From positions 186,001-250,000 of the forward strand of contig NZ_JAUDRZ010000003.1 in assembly GCF_030380735.1 (NCBI RefSeq): 64,000 nucleotides of DNA. The letters are read 5' to 3'. This DNA comes from Rhizobium sp. S152. GTDB lineage: Bacteria > Pseudomonadota > Alphaproteobacteria > Rhizobiales > Rhizobiaceae. The number at the start of each line of letters is the position of its first letter. Position 1 is the stretch's first letter. Positions 17,363 through 24,426 of this stretch are shown here, one piece after another. Below the pieces are notes generated by a model that had not been told where the DNA came from, made no database searches, and worked only from the letters and a program-made list of their open reading frames with translations. The position numbers were made by a program, and so were the translations under genes.

Positions 17363-19309
17363 TTGATTTCGGCACGGAAACAGGATCGTCTTCTTCGCCT
17401 TCTCGGAAAGCCCGCGCTTTTCGTTGCGGGAGAGGAAATCGTATTGCCGGAGAAGGCATATCCACTTCTGGCGCTGCTGATCACCTCGCCCCAGATGTCG
17501 ATGGAGCGCGAGAGCCTGCGCGGCATCCTTTGGCAGTCCGACATGTCCAAGCAGCGCGCCGGAAGTCTGCGCCAGCTGCTTGCGCGGATCGATCGCAGCA
17601 TCCCAGAGAGGCTACCGCGACTCATCCTTGCTACCAACACCGATCTCACCTTCAACGGCGAGTATTGGGATGCCGATATAACGCTTCTCTGCGATCCCGC
17701 CGTCACGCTGGAGCGTCCGGACTGGGAATTGCTTACGGGCGAGCTGCTGGAAGGCTTCAAGGCGCCGACGATCGAGGCCGACGAGCGACTTTCGGTAGAG
17801 CGCCGGCGGATTTCCGAACGACGTGATGCGCGGATCATGGCGCTTCTCGACGCGCCGGACAAACGGACGTCTGCTGAGCTGCTGTCTCTGGCAAACATCG
17901 TGATCGACGCGGATCCCGCCAATGAGGTCGCCTGTCGAACGCTGATGCAGGTTCACGCCGATGCCGGCGATGCGGCCGCCGCGCGCCAGGCCTATTTCCG
18001 CTGCCTCAGCGAACTCAAGACCGAATATGGCGCTGAGCCGGATGGCGTGACGCAGGCGCTGGCCCGCGATCTCGGTATCATCGCGCCGGCCGTGCCCGAA
18101 GCGGCGCCGCGCCCGCAACCATCGGCTGCCGACCCCGTCGGTCAGCCTCGCGTACTGATCCTGCCGCCGGAGACGATGCTCTCCGATCCGTTGCTGCAGC
18201 GCGTCGGCCGCGCGCTTTTGGAAGACGTGACCATCGGGCTCAGCCAGCAGCGCGGTTTCAAGGTGATCGCCGCGCATACCAGCATCGAGATACTGAGCCG
18301 GGGCCAGAACGCCGATGCCGCGCCCTTCCCGCAGCAGGACCTGCAGTTCGACTACACGGTCTATGTGACGATCCACGGTCGGGATGACGATATCTACGCG
18401 ACCTGCCGGCTGACCAAAACGGCGAGCGCGGAAGTTCTCTGGGCGATCGACCTGCCGCTTGCGATGCAGAAGATCAACCAGTCCTTCGGCCATCTGGCGC
18501 GGCGCATCGTCATGACGCTTGCCGATACGATCGAGCGGCGCGAGCTTTCGGATATGATGCACGACATCAATCCCTCGGCCTACCGTCTCTATCTCGAAGG
18601 CAAGCGGCTGGTGTCGAAGACGGATCTGCAGCACCTCCGGCAGGCGCGCAAGTGGTTCAAGTCGGCGCTCGTCCGACACGATCGCTTCTCGTCCGCCCAT
18701 GCGGGCATGGCGCGCGTACTCGGCATGGAGTGGCTGGTGCGCGGTATGAAGGATACGCAACTGCTCGAGGAGGCGGATCGCTCGGCATGGTTCGCGCGCG
18801 ACAGCGACCCGAACAGTGGCCGCGCCATGCGCGAGCTCGGCTTCGTGGCGCTTTACCGGCGCCGGTTCGACGACAGCCTGGATTTCTTCGCCGAAGCGCA
18901 GATGCTCAATCCCAACGACGCCGACATCCTCGCCGATCACGCGGATGCGCTGCTTCACGATGGCCAGAGCGACCGGGCGCTTGAGCTCAGCCTCGCCGCG
19001 CTGAAGCTCAATCCTCTGCCGCCGGATTATTACTACTGGAATCTCGGTGGCATCCATTTCGTCCAGGAGAACTATTCCAAGGCAATCGAGGTTCTGGATC
19101 GCGTGAAGGATCGTCCGGCGACGTCACGTCTGCTCGCGGCCGCGCATGCCAAGAACGGCAATGCGAAGGCCGCGGCGCATTACGCCTCGGTTGTCCTTGA
19201 GAATTTTCCTGATTTTCGCACAGAAGATGTCTGGCGTTTTGTGCCTGATCGCAACCCTGAGGACACGCGTCAGTTGATTGACGGCCTGCGTATGGCCGGA
19301 TTGTCCTGA
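17363..19309 (+). CDS. SARP-type regulator: winged helix, BTAD and TPR domains
   Basis: About 648 residues. An N-terminal winged-helix region (RLLGKPALFVAGEEI through ADITLL) is followed by a bacterial transcriptional activation domain (about 90-220, ending GAEPDGVTQALARDLG), a middle alpha/beta domain of the TolB/adenylate-cyclase-associated type starting at PRVLILPPETMLSD, and C-terminal tetratricopeptide repeats (SAYRLYLEGKRL, LNPNDADILADHADALLHDG, YYWNLGGIHFVQENYSKAIEVL). It resembles pathway-specific activators. It lies 126 bases upstream of the 42-residue peptide gene on the same strand and probably controls the peptide/YcaO/TfuA genes. The start is uncertain: no ATG fits; a TTG at 17363 lies just downstream of the predicted promoter, while an in-frame TTG at 17273 falls inside a palindrome. 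Confidence 0.82.
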   Translation: MISARKQDRLLRLLGKPALFVAGEEIVLPEKAYPLLALLITSPQMSMERESLRGILWQSDMSKQRAGSLRQLLARIDRSIPERLPRLILATNTDLTFNGEYWDADITLLCDPAVTLERPDWELLTGELLEGFKAPTIEADERLSVERRRISERRDARIMALLDAPDKRTSAELLSLANIVIDADPANEVACRTLMQVHADAGDAAAARQAYFRCLSELKTEYGAEPDGVTQALARDLGIIAPAVPEAAPRPQPSAADPVGQPRVLILPPETMLSDPLLQRVGRALLEDVTIGLSQQRGFKVIAAHTSIEILSRGQNADAAPFPQQDLQFDYTVYVTIHGRDDDIYATCRLTKTASAEVLWAIDLPLAMQKINQSFGHLARRIVMTLADTIERRELSDMMHDINPSAYRLYLEGKRLVSKTDLQHLRQARKWFKSALVRHDRFSSAHAGMARVLGMEWLVRGMKDTQLLEEADRSAWFARDSDPNSGRAMRELGFVALYRRRFDDSLDFFAEAQMLNPNDADILADHADALLHDGQSDRALELSLAALKLNPLPPDYYYWNLGGIHFVQENYSKAIEVLDRVKDRPATSRLLAAAHAKNGNAKAAAHYASVVLENFPDFRTEDVWRFVPDRNPEDTRQLIDGLRMAGLS

Positions 19310-19384
19310 AGCGTTACACTTCATCGACTTAGCCGCGTTTTTAAGCTGAAACTCAGTCACGCCGGAATAACGCCTGCCGGTCAT

Positions 19385-19426
19385 TCTCCAGCTCGTCCGC
19401 AGCACAACGCTGCTTTCAGCTGGAGA
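19385..19426 (+). promoter_or_regulatory. Leader hairpin that buries the ribosome-binding site of the peptide gene
   Basis: Outer 9-base arms TCTCCAGCT (19385-19393) and AGCTGGAGA (19418-19426) enclose an inner 5-base stem GCAGC (19399-19403)/GCTGC (19409-19413). The right outer arm contains GGAGA, the only good ribosome-binding site for the ATG at 19436. In the folded RNA translation of the peptide should be blocked. There is no T-run, so it is not a terminator. Confidence 0.65.
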
Positions 19427-19435
19427 TAGCAAAAC

Positions 19436-19564
19436 ATGTCCACCACCCAGATCAAGCCGACCGTCCGCCTTTCCGCAGCCGCTCAGGCCGTTCTCAAGCA
19501 GAACGCCGTTCAGTTCGACACGAACGCCACGGCCAATATCGTTCACGCCCTGAAGTTCCGTTGA
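19436..19564 (+). CDS. Candidate RiPP precursor peptide, 42 residues
   Basis: Short gene behind GGAGA (nine-base spacing), ending two codons before the YcaO ribosome-binding site, in a run peptide-YcaO-TfuA. The product starts MSTTQIKPTVRLSAAAQAVL; residues 1-22 are basic and helix-prone, as in leader peptides, and 23-42 are richer in Asn/Thr/Val and end HALKFR. There is no Cys and Ser/Thr are few in the C-terminal half (T29, T32), so azole formation would be limited; backbone thioamidation, known for YcaO-TfuA pairs, needs no side chain. Trifolitoxin's precursor is also about 42 residues but the sequence is unlike it. Real coding is supported by spacing and context; the modification is inferred. 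Confidence 0.72.
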   Translation: MSTTQIKPTVRLSAAAQAVLKQNAVQFDTNATANIVHALKFR

Positions 19565-19575
19565 GGGTGATGCGA

Positions 19576-20832
19576 ATGTCTGCACAGACTGCACTTGAGC
19601 GTCTTGCCACGGATCTTAGCCTTTCGTCGGCCGGGATCAATGGCTATCACGACCGCTCGCTGACACCTGTGCAGACATTCGCGGCCATCAAGCCGCACTT
19701 TCAGGAACTCGGCATTACGCGCGTAGGCCTTCTCACCGCGCTTGACCTTCTCGAAATTCCGGTCGCCTTCGCGACCCGGCCGAACAGCTACACGCTGTCG
19801 GTGTTCCAGGGCAAAGGTATCGATGAAGCGGCGGCCATGACTTCGGCCGCCATGGAAGCCGTGGAAACGCGCGTCGCTGAAATGCAGCCCGACGATCTCA
19901 TCACCGCAAGCCTCGACACCATGAAGGCCGAGCGCGCGCCGATGATTGATCTCGATTCGGTCGCCCGTTGCGTGCCGTCGGAGATTGGCGCCGAGCCGAT
20001 CGGCTGGTGCGAGGGCCTGGATATCGTTTCCAACAAGCCGGTGTTCGTTCCCTGGTCGCTCGTCGGCCTCGACCATCGCGGCGTTCGCCCTTCTGGCTTC
20101 GAGCAGTCCAGCGATGGGCTTGCCTCCGGCAACCGGCCGGCCGAAGCGGTGCTTCACGGCATGTGCGAGCTCGTGGAGCGCGACGCCTGGGCACTGACCC
20201 AGCTCCGCCCCTTCGAGCAGCTGCGCGGTGCACGCGTCGATCCCCTGGCTTTCCGCGACCCGGTTGTCGACATCATCGTCGATCGAATCCAGCGCGCCGG
20301 CATGCAGCTCCTGCTGCTCGACATGACGACCGATATCGGCGTCCCCAGTTTCCTTGCCGTCATCATTCCCGGCAATCTTGGCGAGCGCGTGGATGCCCGC
20401 TGGACGAATGTCTGCGGGGGTTGCGGCTGTCATCCCGATCCGGTCCGCGCAGCGCTTCGCGCGATCACGGAAGCCGCGCAGAGCAGGCTGACCGCGATCG
20501 CCGGCAGCCGGGACGATTTCACGCCACGCGTCTATCAGCGCCTCGACAACAACGGCCCGATGCAGCAGCTCATCGACCTGTGCAGCGAAACGCCTGTCGC
20601 GCCGGCATTCGGCTTCGAGCCGGAGAAGCGCAGCATCCAGGAAAACATTCGCCACATCCTCGATCGGCTGGCCGAACGGGGAATCAATCAGGTGGTGGCC
20701 GTTCCGCTCCCGCATCCGCGTCTGCCGGTCTCGGTCGTGCGGGTCATCATTCCGGGGCTCGAGGTCGATGTGGATGGCGAGTTCATCCAGCTCGGTCTGC
20801 GCGCCGTCGGCGCCATGCAGGGAGTGCAGTAA
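19576..20832 (+). CDS. YcaO-family peptide-backbone cyclodehydratase/thioamidation enzyme
   Basis: 418-residue ATP-dependent YcaO protein, which activates peptide amide oxygens by phosphorylation. ATP/Mg motifs are visible: S90-x3-E94-x2-E97 (SAAMEAVE), E198/E201-R202 (ELVERDAW) and E299-x2-Q302-x-R304 (ITEAAQSR); a Cys-rich CGGCGCHPD (280-288) precedes the last. The C-terminus (AVGAMQGVQ) lacks the Pro-rich tail of azole-forming YcaOs and no E1-like or ocin-ThiF partner is present; instead TfuA follows directly (TAATG, one-base overlap), the pairing linked to thioamide formation. The ATG at 19576 has GAGGG eight bases upstream, overlapping the peptide stop, so peptide and enzyme are translationally coupled. 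Confidence 0.9.
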   Translation: MSAQTALERLATDLSLSSAGINGYHDRSLTPVQTFAAIKPHFQELGITRVGLLTALDLLEIPVAFATRPNSYTLSVFQGKGIDEAAAMTSAAMEAVETRVAEMQPDDLITASLDTMKAERAPMIDLDSVARCVPSEIGAEPIGWCEGLDIVSNKPVFVPWSLVGLDHRGVRPSGFEQSSDGLASGNRPAEAVLHGMCELVERDAWALTQLRPFEQLRGARVDPLAFRDPVVDIIVDRIQRAGMQLLLLDMTTDIGVPSFLAVIIPGNLGERVDARWTNVCGGCGCHPDPVRAALRAITEAAQSRLTAIAGSRDDFTPRVYQRLDNNGPMQQLIDLCSETPVAPAFGFEPEKRSIQENIRHILDRLAERGINQVVAVPLPHPRLPVSVVRVIIPGLEVDVDGEFIQLGLRAVGAMQGVQ

Positions 20833-21578
20833 TGAAGGTGATTTTCGCAGGCCCCAGCTTCGGCAACGATCTGCCTCGTCTCCGCGCGGAAAATCCGTCC
20901 ATCGAGTTCCGCCCGCCCGCTGCTCGCGGTGATATTCTGCAGGCGGTTCAGGATGGAGCGAAGGCGATCGCCATCGTCGATGGCTATTTCGGCGAGACGC
21001 CTTCGGTCTGGCACAAGGAAATTCTCTACGCGCTCGAAAAGAACGTCACGGTTTTCGGCGCCGCCAGCATGGGCGCGTTGCGCGCAGCCGAATGCTCCGC
21101 CTTCGGCATGATCGGTGTCGGTTCGATCTACGAGGATTACGCCGAGGGCCGGTTGATCGATGACGAGGCCGTGGCGCTGGTGCATGCACCGGAAGAACTC
21201 GGCTGGCTGCCTTTGTCGATTCCTTGGGTCGATTTCCAGCCGACGATCGAGCGGCTGTTCGCCGATGGGTCGATCTCGGTTTGCGAGCACAAGATGCTGC
21301 TTCTCGCCGGTCGCCAACTGCATTTTTCCGAGCGCACCTATCCGAAGGCGCTGGAAGGCTGCAGCTTTACGGATGAAGGCCGGGGCAAGGAAATCCTTCG
21401 GCTGATTCGTGCCAACAAGGTCGAGCGCAAGCGCACCGATGCGGAGTCCGTACTGCAGCACCTGTTGGGCGCCGAATCCACGGCCTCCAAGCGTGACTGG
21501 GGCTTCGCCGCAACGTCACACTGGGAGAGCCTGCGTGCCGAAGTCGCTACCAGTTTCACGCCTGTAACGCTGAAATAA
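20832..21578 (+). CDS. TfuA-family protein, YcaO partner
   Basis: 248-residue TfuA-like protein. The core domain runs about 45-125 with IVDGYFGETPSVWHKEI, the highly conserved VFGAASMGALRAAE and GSIYEDYAEG. TfuA proteins, first seen with trifolitoxin in Rhizobium, assist YcaO enzymes in thioamidation, probably by supplying sulfur or recruiting the substrate. The start ATG overlaps the YcaO stop by one base. The C-terminal 120 residues are variable in the family. No dedicated exporter, protease or immunity gene follows. Confidence 0.9.
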   Translation: MKVIFAGPSFGNDLPRLRAENPSIEFRPPAARGDILQAVQDGAKAIAIVDGYFGETPSVWHKEILYALEKNVTVFGAASMGALRAAECSAFGMIGVGSIYEDYAEGRLIDDEAVALVHAPEELGWLPLSIPWVDFQPTIERLFADGSISVCEHKMLLLAGRQLHFSERTYPKALEGCSFTDEGRGKEILRLIRANKVERKRTDAESVLQHLLGAESTASKRDWGFAATSHWESLRAEVATSFTPVTLK

Positions 21579-21642
21579 CGCTTGGGATCGATGATGCCCT
21601 TACTGAAGCTCTCCCCCAGGGCTTGTCAGAGAGGCGGATGAA

Positions 21643-21912
21643 ATGAACGTTCAGACACGGGACGAAGGCACAGGCAGCGAATATGCGCGGATTTTCCGGC
21701 TGCTGTCGGCTGCGAAGGACGAGGCCGGCAAACTGAAGCTGCACAACCTTCAGCACCTGACGAACATGGCTCTCCTACAGGTCGTCATCGACTGGGATGG
21801 CATCGACCCGGAACGGGAGCTTGACGTCAATCTTGAAAAACTGATCGGAAGAAAAACGCAGATAGCAATGAAAGATGCCAGCGAGAACCTGGTGCTTCTC
21901 GACTGCCATTGA
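21643..21912 (+). CDS. Uncharacterised 89-residue protein downstream of tfuA
   Basis: Small soluble protein with a GAGAGGCGG ribosome-binding site, 64 bases after the tfuA stop on the same strand, probably in the same transcript. It is mostly helical by composition (YARIFRLLSAAKDEAG, then LQHLTNMALLQVVIDW), followed by a charged C-terminal part ending LVLLDCH. No signal peptide, membrane segment or known motif was seen. Position makes a role in the peptide locus plausible (immunity, peptide binding or regulation), but nothing in the sequence shows it. The next gene converges from the right. Confidence 0.6.
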   Translation: MNVQTRDEGTGSEYARIFRLLSAAKDEAGKLKLHNLQHLTNMALLQVVIDWDGIDPERELDVNLEKLIGRKTQIAMKDASENLVLLDCH

Positions 21913-21943
21913 TTAATGATGTCAGCGTCTCGGACCGGGCAGC

Positions 21944-22345
21944 TTATTCCGCGGCTTCGTCCACCTGATCCATGCCGGCGACAGCCTGGACGAGCTTGAC
22001 GATTTTCTTGCGGACCTGTTCGTTCTTGATCGACAGGAAAGCGGCGTTCAGGAGCACGCCATCGCGCGATACGACGAATTCCTCGCTTGGCGTCGGGTTA
22101 TCGTTTGCGGAGCCCTGTGCCGACATATCTTCGAAGAAGGAGCGCACGTCGACATCGAGAGCGCCGGCAATTTCTACCAGCATGCTCGCGGAAACGCGGT
22201 TCGAACCCTTCTCATATTTCTGGATCTGCTGAAATGTAACACCAACCCGATCGCCAAGCTCAGTCTGTGATACTTTGCGCATCAGTCTCTTTATGCGGAT
22301 CGTCTTTCCGACATGAACATCGACTGCATGGGGTGCCTCTTTCAT
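21944..22345 (-). CDS. XRE-family helix-turn-helix regulator
   Basis: 133-residue repressor-type protein. A Cro/CI helix-turn-helix covers about 14-68 (IRIKRLMRKVSQTELGDRVGVTFQQIQKYEKG is the core, QQIQKYEKG being the signature). The C-terminal half is typical of the many small chromosomal XRE regulators of rhizobia and ends acidic (QVDEAAE). It converges with the 89-residue gene. A perfect 17-base palindrome 65 bases upstream of its start is a likely autoregulatory operator. Whether it also controls the neighbouring peptide locus is unknown. Confidence 0.87.
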   Translation of the reverse strand: MKEAPHAVDVHVGKTIRIKRLMRKVSQTELGDRVGVTFQQIQKYEKGSNRVSASMLVEIAGALDVDVRSFFEDMSAQGSANDNPTPSEEFVVSRDGVLLNAAFLSIKNEQVRKKIVKLVQAVAGMDQVDEAAE

Positions 22346-22409
22346 TGCTTTATCCTTTCCGCGCGAGTTGCTGCACGATTATATTACTGTCCGTCAACCT
22401 ATCGGAGAT

Positions 22410-22426
22410 AATTGATCGGATCAATT
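22410..22426. promoter_or_regulatory. 17-base perfect palindrome upstream of the XRE gene
   Basis: AATTGATCGGATCAATT has 8-base arms around a central G (22418). It lies 65-81 bases upstream of the XRE start in a gene-free stretch and is the size expected for a dimeric Cro/CI-type binding site. Confidence 0.55.
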
Positions 22427-22711
22427 GTGTGATTCGTTTTTTCTAGCGAGCAGGTATTTTCAAGCAACACATTGAATTTCATGCATATATTCGTGCACTA
22501 ACGATGTGGGCCGCACCATATTCGGGTTGTGCCGCTCATCAACTGGAGGACGTTATTAGTCCGTCGTTGAGTTTCGTCTAACATCGGCAGTATTTTAGGC
22601 GATAGAGAAGCACTTACGCACGCGTTTCCACTATCGTCCGTTAAACGGCCGAGCGGGTCCCAGGACCACCGAGCAACGTTGGTCGCTCTGGCCAAAAAAC
22701 GTCACGGTTAC
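22427..22711. other. Gene-free remainder between XRE regulator and dhaL
   Basis: With the palindrome at its left edge this makes a 366-base gap (22346-22711). It is less GC-rich near 22440-22620 and holds only short frames without ribosome-binding sites. No terminator with a T-run was seen after dhaL, and no RNA gene was recognised. Confidence 0.5.
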
Positions 22712-23353
22712 CTAGCGCCGGACGAAGTCGCGAAGGCTTGAGATTACAATGGTGGCAGAAGCTGCGCCGGGATCGACATGACCAAGCGAGCGGTCGCCGA
22801 GCCGCGCCGACCGACCCTTGCTTGCCACCATATCCCGCGTGGCATCGCGCCCCGCTTCCGCCGCCGCCAGAGCCGCCGCATAGCACTCGGAAAGTGACAA
22901 TCCCTCGGCGCCGGCCCGTGCGCAGGCCGCGGCTGCAGGCGCCCAGGCATCGACCATCGTCTTCTCGCCAACCTCGGCCTTGCCGCGATCTTGGATACCC
23001 TTTGCCATGGCAGCGAAAATTTCGCACATGTCCCCGTAGTCCAGCGAGACTTTGCCCTTCACCGCGGCGGCCGCGCGCATGAAGGCCGTTGCGTAGAGTG
23101 GGCCGGAAGAAGCGCCGACGGCGTTCAGGAACGCCTTCGCCGCCGTATTGAGGACGCCGGTAGGCTCTGTTGCGGCCGGATCCAGTTCGCCTGCGGCCTT
23201 CGCGGCGGCGGTAAAGCCGAGTTCCATGGCGATGCCATGGTCGGCATCGCCGATCACGCCGTCGAGTTGGCAAAGATGATCGCGCTCGGCCGACATGCGC
23301 TCGGCGATTGTTCTCAGAAGTCCCTGCAGGTCGGAAACAGTGAACTCGCTCAT
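22712..23353 (-). CDS. dhaL: Dihydroxyacetone/ketotetrose kinase, DhaL subunit
   Basis: 213-residue DhaL-type protein, the nucleotide-binding subunit of split dihydroxyacetone kinases. The Mg-ATP motif GDADHG is present near residue 30 and NAVGASSGPLYATAF follows. It overlaps dhaK by four bases. No DhaM phosphotransferase is nearby, so the pair is probably ATP-dependent. Being last in the apiose operon, it may act on L-erythrulose (made if 3-oxo-isoapionate is decarboxylated) or on dihydroxyacetone; the substrate cannot be read from sequence. Confidence 0.9.
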   Translation of the reverse strand: MSEFTVSDLQGLLRTIAERMSAERDHLCQLDGVIGDADHGIAMELGFTAAAKAAGELDPAATEPTGVLNTAAKAFLNAVGASSGPLYATAFMRAAAAVKGKVSLDYGDMCEIFAAMAKGIQDRGKAEVGEKTMVDAWAPAAAACARAGAEGLSLSECYAAALAAAEAGRDATRDMVASKGRSARLGDRSLGHVDPGAASATIVISSLRDFVRR

Positions 23354-24369
23354 GCCGTCACCGTGCCGCTGCGGAACATCGCGCAGTCACAAGGGTGGTC
23401 GATCAGCATCCGCAACTCGTCGTCGAGACGCATCAGGCTGATCGACGCGCCGGCCATCTCCAGCGAGGTGCAGTAGTTGCCCACAAGCGCGGTATGAACC
23501 ACGATACCCGCTTCGTCGAGACGCGCCTTTAGCCGGCGCATCATGATGTAGAGCTCCATCAGGGGTGTGGAGCCGAGGGAGTTGACGAGAACCGCGACGC
23601 GCGAGCCGGATGCCATCCCGCTATCGGCTAGGATCGTGTCGACGAGTTCATCGGTGACGGCGTCCGCTGGTTTCAGTTTTTCGCGCGAAATGCCTGGCTC
23701 GCCGTGGATGCCCATGCCGACTTCCATCTCGTCCTCGGCGATCTCGAAATTCGGCCGAAGCGTCTGCGGCAGCGAGCAGGGCGCCAGCGCCACGCCCATG
23801 GTGAAGGTTTCGTCGTTCGCCTTTCGCGCGATGCGTTCGACCTCGTCGAACGAATACATAAGGTCGCAAGCAGCACCGGCCGCCTTGAAGATGAAGACGT
23901 TGCCGGCCACGCCGCGCCGCTTCTCCCTCTGGTCGCGAGGCGCGGAGGCGACATCATCGGTGGTGACGACTGTGCGCACCTCGATATCGTCCATGGCAAG
24001 CATTTCCGCCGCCATGTCGAAGTTCATCACGTCGCCGGCGTAGTTGCCATAAATGAAGAGAACGCCCGCGCCGCCGTCCACCGCCTTGGCGCATTCGATG
24101 ATCGGATCCGGCGGCGGTGATGCGAAGACGTTGCCGACGGCAGCCGCATCCGCCAGACCCTTGCCGACGAAGCCGAGGAAGCTCGGTTCGTGGCCGGAGC
24201 CGCCGCCTATTACCAGCCCCACCTTGCCCGTGCGCGGGCCCCGCTTGGCGACGATCGAGCGCGGCGAACCGCTCACCGTCTGCAGATGGTCGGGATGCGC
24301 GGCCAGGATGCCTTCGAGCATCTCGTCGACGGCGGCGCCGCCGTCATTGATGAGCTTCTTCGTCTTCAC
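23350..24369 (-). CDS. dhaK: Dihydroxyacetone/ketotetrose kinase, DhaK subunit
   Basis: 339-residue substrate-binding subunit. GGGSGHEPSFLGFVG is the conserved substrate pocket, and the His that binds ketoses covalently as a hemiaminal lies in GMGIHGEPG. Length fits DhaK/LerK-type proteins. It lies 57 bases downstream of apnL and overlaps dhaL, which supplies the ATP site. Homologues in sugar-acid gene clusters phosphorylate L-erythrulose or D-erythrulose as well as dihydroxyacetone, so the name is kept broad. TGGTATCGGAG just upstream (about 24390) resembles part of the apiose motif but is a weak match. Confidence 0.92.
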   Translation of the reverse strand: MKTKKLINDGGAAVDEMLEGILAAHPDHLQTVSGSPRSIVAKRGPRTGKVGLVIGGGSGHEPSFLGFVGKGLADAAAVGNVFASPPPDPIIECAKAVDGGAGVLFIYGNYAGDVMNFDMAAEMLAMDDIEVRTVVTTDDVASAPRDQREKRRGVAGNVFIFKAAGAACDLMYSFDEVERIARKANDETFTMGVALAPCSLPQTLRPNFEIAEDEMEVGMGIHGEPGISREKLKPADAVTDELVDTILADSGMASGSRVAVLVNSLGSTPLMELYIMMRRLKARLDEAGIVVHTALVGNYCTSLEMAGASISLMRLDDELRMLIDHPCDCAMFRSGTVTA

Positions 24370-24426
24370 GCCATTCCTCCCTCATGTTGGTATCGGAGGC
24401 TATAGCTAAGCGTCAGCGATGCAAGG

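Noticed and set aside
17612..19057. 481-codon frame antisense to the SARP gene
   Set aside because: His/Arg/Asp-rich composition and full overlap with a domain-bearing gene; a GC-rich shadow.
19436..19564. Peptide as a trifolitoxin (TfxA) orthologue
   Set aside because: Length is similar, but the C-terminal core lacks the Gly/Cys-containing trifolitoxin sequence and the tfxB-G genes are absent.
22498..22695. 65-codon minus-strand frame in the xre-dhaL gap
   Set aside because: No ribosome-binding site and no protein-like pattern.
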